Position numbers and translations under genes: made by a program | Shown here: piece by piece, positions 12,759 to 16,105 of the stretch | Layout of the letters: every line of letters starts with the position of its first letter | How positions within the stretch are numbered: position 1 is the first letter of the stretch | From: Prolixibacteraceae bacterium | GTDB lineage: Bacteria; Bacteroidota; Bacteroidia; Bacteroidales; Prolixibacteraceae | DNA: 16,105 nucleotides | Assembly: GCA_003457135.1 (NCBI GenBank) | Contig: DMSQ01000049.1 | Location: forward strand, 1-16,105 | Direction: 5' to 3' | Notes under the pieces: generated by a model | What the model saw: the letters and a program-made list of their open reading frames with translations, nothing else | Told to the model about the DNA's origin: nothing | Database searches by the model: none

Positions 12759-14486
12759 ATGAAAAAACTTTCACTTTTCCTTTTTACCTTTTGCCTTACT
12801 ATTCAGGCTTTCCCTCAGAAATACGTAAAAGTCTGGGGCGATGAGTTTAACACATCCGGCCTGCCCGACAGTACCAAATGGGATTATGAAATTGGGAAAG
12901 TCAGAAATGATGAACTTCAGTATTATACCTGGAAACGCTCTGAAAATGCCCGGATTCAGGATACCGTTCTGATTATTGAGGCGCGGAAGGAAGCATACAA
13001 AGGCGCCAGCTATACTTCGGCGAGTTTAATTTCGAGATACAAAGGTGACTGGCTGTACGGAAAGTTTGAGATTCGTGCTAAAGTTCCGACCGGGAAAGGC
13101 ACCTGGCCAGCCATCTGGATGATGCCTACCGATGATGAATATGGTGGCTGGCCCAGAAGTGGCGAAATAGACATCATGGAATATGTAGGTATGAATCCTT
13201 CGAACTTGTATTTTACTGCCCATTTTGGATCAGATTCAGGTTCGGGTCATAAGAGCTCTGGAAATTCTACCACAGCAATTAGTCAGCCATACAACAAGTT
13301 CATCACTTTCACCCTTGTTTGGTCGCCTGACAAACTGGAATGGTATGCCGATGGAGTAAAATACCACACTTATACCAAATCATCTGACGATCCGAAAGTG
13401 TGGCCGTTCAATAAAATGTTTTATTTTATCCTGAACCTGGCTTACGGCGGCAGTTGGGGCGCACAGCAAGGATTAGACGATACCAAACTTCCGCATAAAT
13501 TTTACATTGATTACGTTCGGGTTTATCAGTTGCAGGAAACGACAGGGCCGTTTTCATTAAAAATAGAACCGGCAACAGGCGGGACCGTCGAAGTCTCGCC
13601 CAATCAGCCAACTTATCCTGAAGGAGCAGTTGTTACCCTGACAGCAAAACCTGATAATGGCTTCGAATTCGATAAATGGTTGCATCTCGGTTCGGCCAAC
13701 CCAATGAAACTGGAAGTTGTAAAGGACTGGAACATCACTCCGGTTTTCAAAAAAAAAAATGAACTGATCGTAAATGGCGATTTCAGTTTGGGAATGAAAA
13801 ACTGGGGCAATTTCTATTTTTACAGTGCACACCAGAAGGCCACTGCATCGGTGAATGATGGAGTTTATGTTATTAATGTTACCAGTCCGGGAACCGCCAA
13901 CTGGCACATTGTTGATCAGTATTTAAATATTCCGCTGGTTCAGGGAACAACCTACAAAATAAGCTTTGATACCTGGTCCGAAAACCCAAATCAAATGGAT
14001 ATTTTTCTGGCTGAAAACCACGACAATTACACGACCTATTATTCAACAACCAAAAACATTTCCAAAACCAGACAGAGTTATACCTGGACAGTCACCATGA
14101 GCAAAGCCAGTGATCCCAATTGCCGCTTTGGATTTGGATTTGGGCGTTTTACCGGAAAAGTATTTCTGGATAATGTAAGCATCGAAAAAGTGACTGCTAC
14201 CAATAGTAAAATCTTGCCAGAACAGTTTGCCGATATTCGTATTTTTCCCAATCCGAATTCAGGAGTTTTTGAAATGATCAGTTCTTCTTCTTCAGAAATG
14301 CCTGTTACAGTTAAACTTTACAATTTTCCGGGGCAATTGATCTCAACAATTTTTAAAGATCAGCCGCTATCTGCAGGAAATCCTGTAAAAATTAATCTGG
14401 CCAATGAAGGAGTTGCAAGAGGAATATATTTTCTTCAACTTTCAAATCGGGAAAATTCATTTACCCGGAAAGTGATTCTGAATTGA
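12759..14486 (+). CDS. Secreted GH16 beta-glucanase (laminarinase-like) with binding module and T9SS tail
   Basis: Predicted to hydrolyse beta-1,3-glucan such as laminarin outside the cell. The 575-residue protein has a signal peptide (1-20), a GH16 catalytic domain (about 21-260) with active-site motif GEIDIMEYVG (nucleophile E136, acid/base E141), WPAIWMMP, and the closing segment NLAYGGSWG...IDYVRVYQ typical of the laminarinase branch. Next comes an InlB/B-repeat-like domain (about 265-332: GGTVEVSPNQPTYPEGAVVTLTA), a CBM4/9-like beta-sandwich (about 335-480: VNGDFSLGMKNW...VFLDNVSIEKV) and a type IX secretion C-terminal sorting domain (about 493-575: IFPNPNSGVFEM...GIYFLQL...FTRKVILN). 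An A11 run at 13749-13759 lies at the joint before the binding module. It is followed 52 bp later by the fucosidase gene. The exact substrate is inferred. Confidence 0.92.
   Translation: MKKLSLFLFTFCLTIQAFPQKYVKVWGDEFNTSGLPDSTKWDYEIGKVRNDELQYYTWKRSENARIQDTVLIIEARKEAYKGASYTSASLISRYKGDWLYGKFEIRAKVPTGKGTWPAIWMMPTDDEYGGWPRSGEIDIMEYVGMNPSNLYFTAHFGSDSGSGHKSSGNSTTAISQPYNKFITFTLVWSPDKLEWYADGVKYHTYTKSSDDPKVWPFNKMFYFILNLAYGGSWGAQQGLDDTKLPHKFYIDYVRVYQLQETTGPFSLKIEPATGGTVEVSPNQPTYPEGAVVTLTAKPDNGFEFDKWLHLGSANPMKLEVVKDWNITPVFKKKNELIVNGDFSLGMKNWGNFYFYSAHQKATASVNDGVYVINVTSPGTANWHIVDQYLNIPLVQGTTYKISFDTWSENPNQMDIFLAENHDNYTTYYSTTKNISKTRQSYTWTVTMSKASDPNCRFGFGFGRFTGKVFLDNVSIEKVTATNSKILPEQFADIRIFPNPNSGVFEMISSSSSEMPVTVKLYNFPGQLISTIFKDQPLSAGNPVKINLANEGVARGIYFLQLSNRENSFTRKVILN
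13749..13759 (+). other. A11 homopolymer inside the GH16 gene
   Basis: Eleven A in a row encode the Lys-Lys-Lys-Asn joint between the B-repeat domain and the binding module. Adding one A gives a TGA directly after the run; losing one A gives Met-Asn-TGA. Either slip would end the protein near residue 335, before the binding module and secretion tail. Whether slippage happens is unknown. Confidence 0.6.
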
Positions 14487-14538
14487 CCAATGGAAATCAA
14501 TAACAGTTCGATTTTAACCATTTAAACCTATATCACCA

Positions 14539-15927
14539 ATGAAACTGAAACCTATTCTTTCAACAGCCGTGCCTGCAATTATTTTATCTGTTTCTAGTCT
14601 GATGGCACAACCACTTTATCAGCCCACCTGGGAGTCGCTCGACTCGCATAAAATGCCTGAATGGTACGATGATGCAAAAATTGGCCTGAGCATGCACTGG
14701 GGAGTTTATTCCGTGCCGGCCTGGGCCCCGCGCGAGAAGGATATTTCGTATGCCGAATGGTATGGAAAACGAATGACCGAAAAAGACAATCCGACCTATA
14801 CTTATCATCAGGAAAAATATGGCGCCGATTTCACCTACGATCGGTTTATTCCTGAATGGAAAGCCGAAAAATACAATCCGGCTGAGTGGGCGAAATTTGC
14901 CAAAAACATGGGCGCCAAATACATGTTCATTACCTCGAAACACCACGATGGTTTTTGCTTGTGGCCAACCAAATATACCGACCGGAATGCGATGAAAATG
15001 GGCCCTAAAAAGGACATTCTTGGTGAATATTTCGCTGCTGCCCGCAAAGAAGGGTTGAAAGTTGGTTTGTATTATTCGTTGTACGAATGGTACAATCCTC
15101 TCTATACAGGAAAAGATATTCCGTATGCCGGCCTGAAAAAAGTGAACAATTATGTTGACGATTTTATGATCCCTCAAATCAAGGAATTGATTGAACTTTA
15201 TCATCCTGATTTTTTCTATTTCGACGGAGAATGGGACCATCCGGAACCCTTCTGGAAAATGAAAGAAGTGGTTGCTTATTATTACAACCAGGCAGCTAAA
15301 CGAAATCAGGAAGTATTTGTAAACGACCGCTTCGGATCGGAAGACCGCGGCAAACACGGCGATTTGTATAATGTGGAATACAGTTATAACGATGGAAGTC
15401 TTGGAATTCTCACCCACAAATGGTCGTTTTGGCAGGGAATTGCTAAAACCTTTGGCTACAACCAGGATACCGATATGGAAGATTGTTTGTCGCCCAAAGA
15501 GTTTATAGACAAAACGATTGACGGAGTTGCCCGAAATGGCAATTTTGATATTAATGTCGGGCCGACTGCAGCCGGAATCATTCCTGAATACGAACAATAT
15601 CCGCTCCTGAAACTGGGAGAATGGCTCGTTACAAACGGTGAAGCTATTTATGGAACACGTCCGTGGACGACACAGGTTGAAGGTGATGCACGGTTTACTT
15701 CGAAAGGTGGATTTGTATATGCTACATTCCTGAAATGGCAAGGCGAAGAATTTAAACTGAAAGCAGTTAAACCGGTTGCCGGATCAAAAATTACCATGTT
15801 GGGTGTTCCCGGAAATCTGGAATGGAACTGGGATGCCACAAATGGTTTGACTATTCAATATCCACGCGATAAAGCACGGCCAACATCGTGCAGCTATGCC
15901 TGGTCGTTTAAAATTCAAATCAAATAG
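14539..15927 (+). CDS. Secreted GH29 alpha-L-fucosidase
   Basis: Removes terminal alpha-L-fucose from glycans. The 462-residue protein starts with a signal peptide (MKLKPILSTAVPAIILSVSS, cleavage near A23-Q24) but has no T9SS tail or lipobox cysteine, so a periplasmic site is likely. GH29 motifs are in order: LSMHWGVYSVPAW (H53), SKHHDGFCLWPTKYT (H135-H136-D137), GLKVGLYYSLYEWY, and FYFDGEWDHPE with D229 as the expected nucleophile; DINVGPTAAGIIPEYE marks the end of the barrel. A short beta-sandwich follows. Length is normal. It lies 52 bp after the GH16 gene on the same strand, suggesting co-transcription. No SusC/SusD pair is visible, so this is not demonstrably a polysaccharide utilisation locus. 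Confidence 0.94.
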   Translation: MKLKPILSTAVPAIILSVSSLMAQPLYQPTWESLDSHKMPEWYDDAKIGLSMHWGVYSVPAWAPREKDISYAEWYGKRMTEKDNPTYTYHQEKYGADFTYDRFIPEWKAEKYNPAEWAKFAKNMGAKYMFITSKHHDGFCLWPTKYTDRNAMKMGPKKDILGEYFAAARKEGLKVGLYYSLYEWYNPLYTGKDIPYAGLKKVNNYVDDFMIPQIKELIELYHPDFFYFDGEWDHPEPFWKMKEVVAYYYNQAAKRNQEVFVNDRFGSEDRGKHGDLYNVEYSYNDGSLGILTHKWSFWQGIAKTFGYNQDTDMEDCLSPKEFIDKTIDGVARNGNFDINVGPTAAGIIPEYEQYPLLKLGEWLVTNGEAIYGTRPWTTQVEGDARFTSKGGFVYATFLKWQGEEFKLKAVKPVAGSKITMLGVPGNLEWNWDATNGLTIQYPRDKARPTSCSYAWSFKIQIK

Positions 15928-16024
15928 AAGTCAAATTGAAATTGCTTAACCTTAGCGTTCACCAATTTGGAATTAATTAAGTTAAAATAAACAAATGTCA
16001 TATTTCAAATTCATTGTTTTATCG

Positions 16025-16105
16025 ACTCACCCCCAGCTCGCAGCGCTCGCTTTGCCCCATTCTACGAGTAGAGAAGAGGGGGGACGTCCGCTGGCGGACG
16101 TGGGG
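16025..16105. repeat. GC-rich dispersed-type repeat at the window end
   Basis: After an AT-rich, featureless stretch (15928-16024) the composition switches abruptly to a GC-rich block starting ACTCACCCCCAGCTCGC. It contains facing C-runs and G-runs and, at 16084-16101, a perfect palindrome ACGTCCGC-TG-GCGGACGT. The block has the look of the C-run/G-run intergenic repeat families of Bacteroidota and shares its CCCC/GGGG character with the element at 2871-2900. It may continue past the window. Confidence 0.5.

Noticed and set aside
14584..15741. 385-codon open frame antisense to the fucosidase gene
   Set aside because: It mirrors a clear GH29 enzyme with all motifs; the antisense product shows no recognisable family and is a codon-bias shadow.
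12759..15927. A polysaccharide utilisation locus
   Set aside because: No SusC/SusD-like pair, sensor or sulfatase is in the window, so two glycosidase genes alone do not support the call.

Overview
The window looks like chromosomal DNA of a Bacteroidota bacterium, plausibly a polysaccharide-degrading member of the Marinilabiliales/Prolixibacteraceae type (lineage is inference). The support is a glycosidase ending in a type IX secretion sorting domain, promoters of the Bacteroidota form TTTG-N19-TAnnTTTG, a fungal/Bacteroidota-type xylose isomerase, and intergenic repeat families typical of the phylum.

Layout. (1) Bases 1-4051, minus strand: a D-xylose catabolic cluster with a GntR-type regulator, xylulokinase (xylB) and xylose isomerase (xylA, cut by the window edge). 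The regulator gene and xylB each have a strong Bacteroidota promoter, and the same 17-bp word sits at both start sites, so I infer one shared operator and autoregulation. (2) Bases 4072-12670: a complete type I-C CRISPR-Cas locus, cas3-cas5c-cas8c-cas7c then cas4-cas1-cas2 and a very small array (3 repeats, 2 spacers). cas8c carries an in-frame internal start with a strong Shine-Dalgarno sequence, expected to yield the small subunit Cas11c. (3) Bases 12759-15927, plus strand: a secreted GH16 beta-glucanase with a binding module and T9SS tail, followed by a secreted GH29 alpha-L-fucosidase. (4) Bases 15928-16105: intergenic, ending in a GC-rich dispersed repeat.

The most unusual part is the interior of the CRISPR locus. 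Between cas7c and cas4, on the opposite strand, lies a HicBA-type toxin-antitoxin module. The antitoxin-like gene is intact, but the hicA toxin reading frame is stopped at codon 32 and its recognisable homology ends where a REP-like hairpin element begins. Related 33-nt hairpins occur at three places: before cas3, between the interference and adaptation modules, and 13 bp after the last CRISPR repeat. They delimit the two halves of the cas locus.

How it works together: Cas3, Cas5c, Cas8c, Cas11c and Cas7c form the interference machinery, with Cas5c expected to process crRNA since no cas6 is present. Cas4-Cas1-Cas2 acquire spacers. The flanking genes are carbohydrate metabolism, so the CRISPR locus is an accessory island set between xylose catabolism and glycan-degrading genes.
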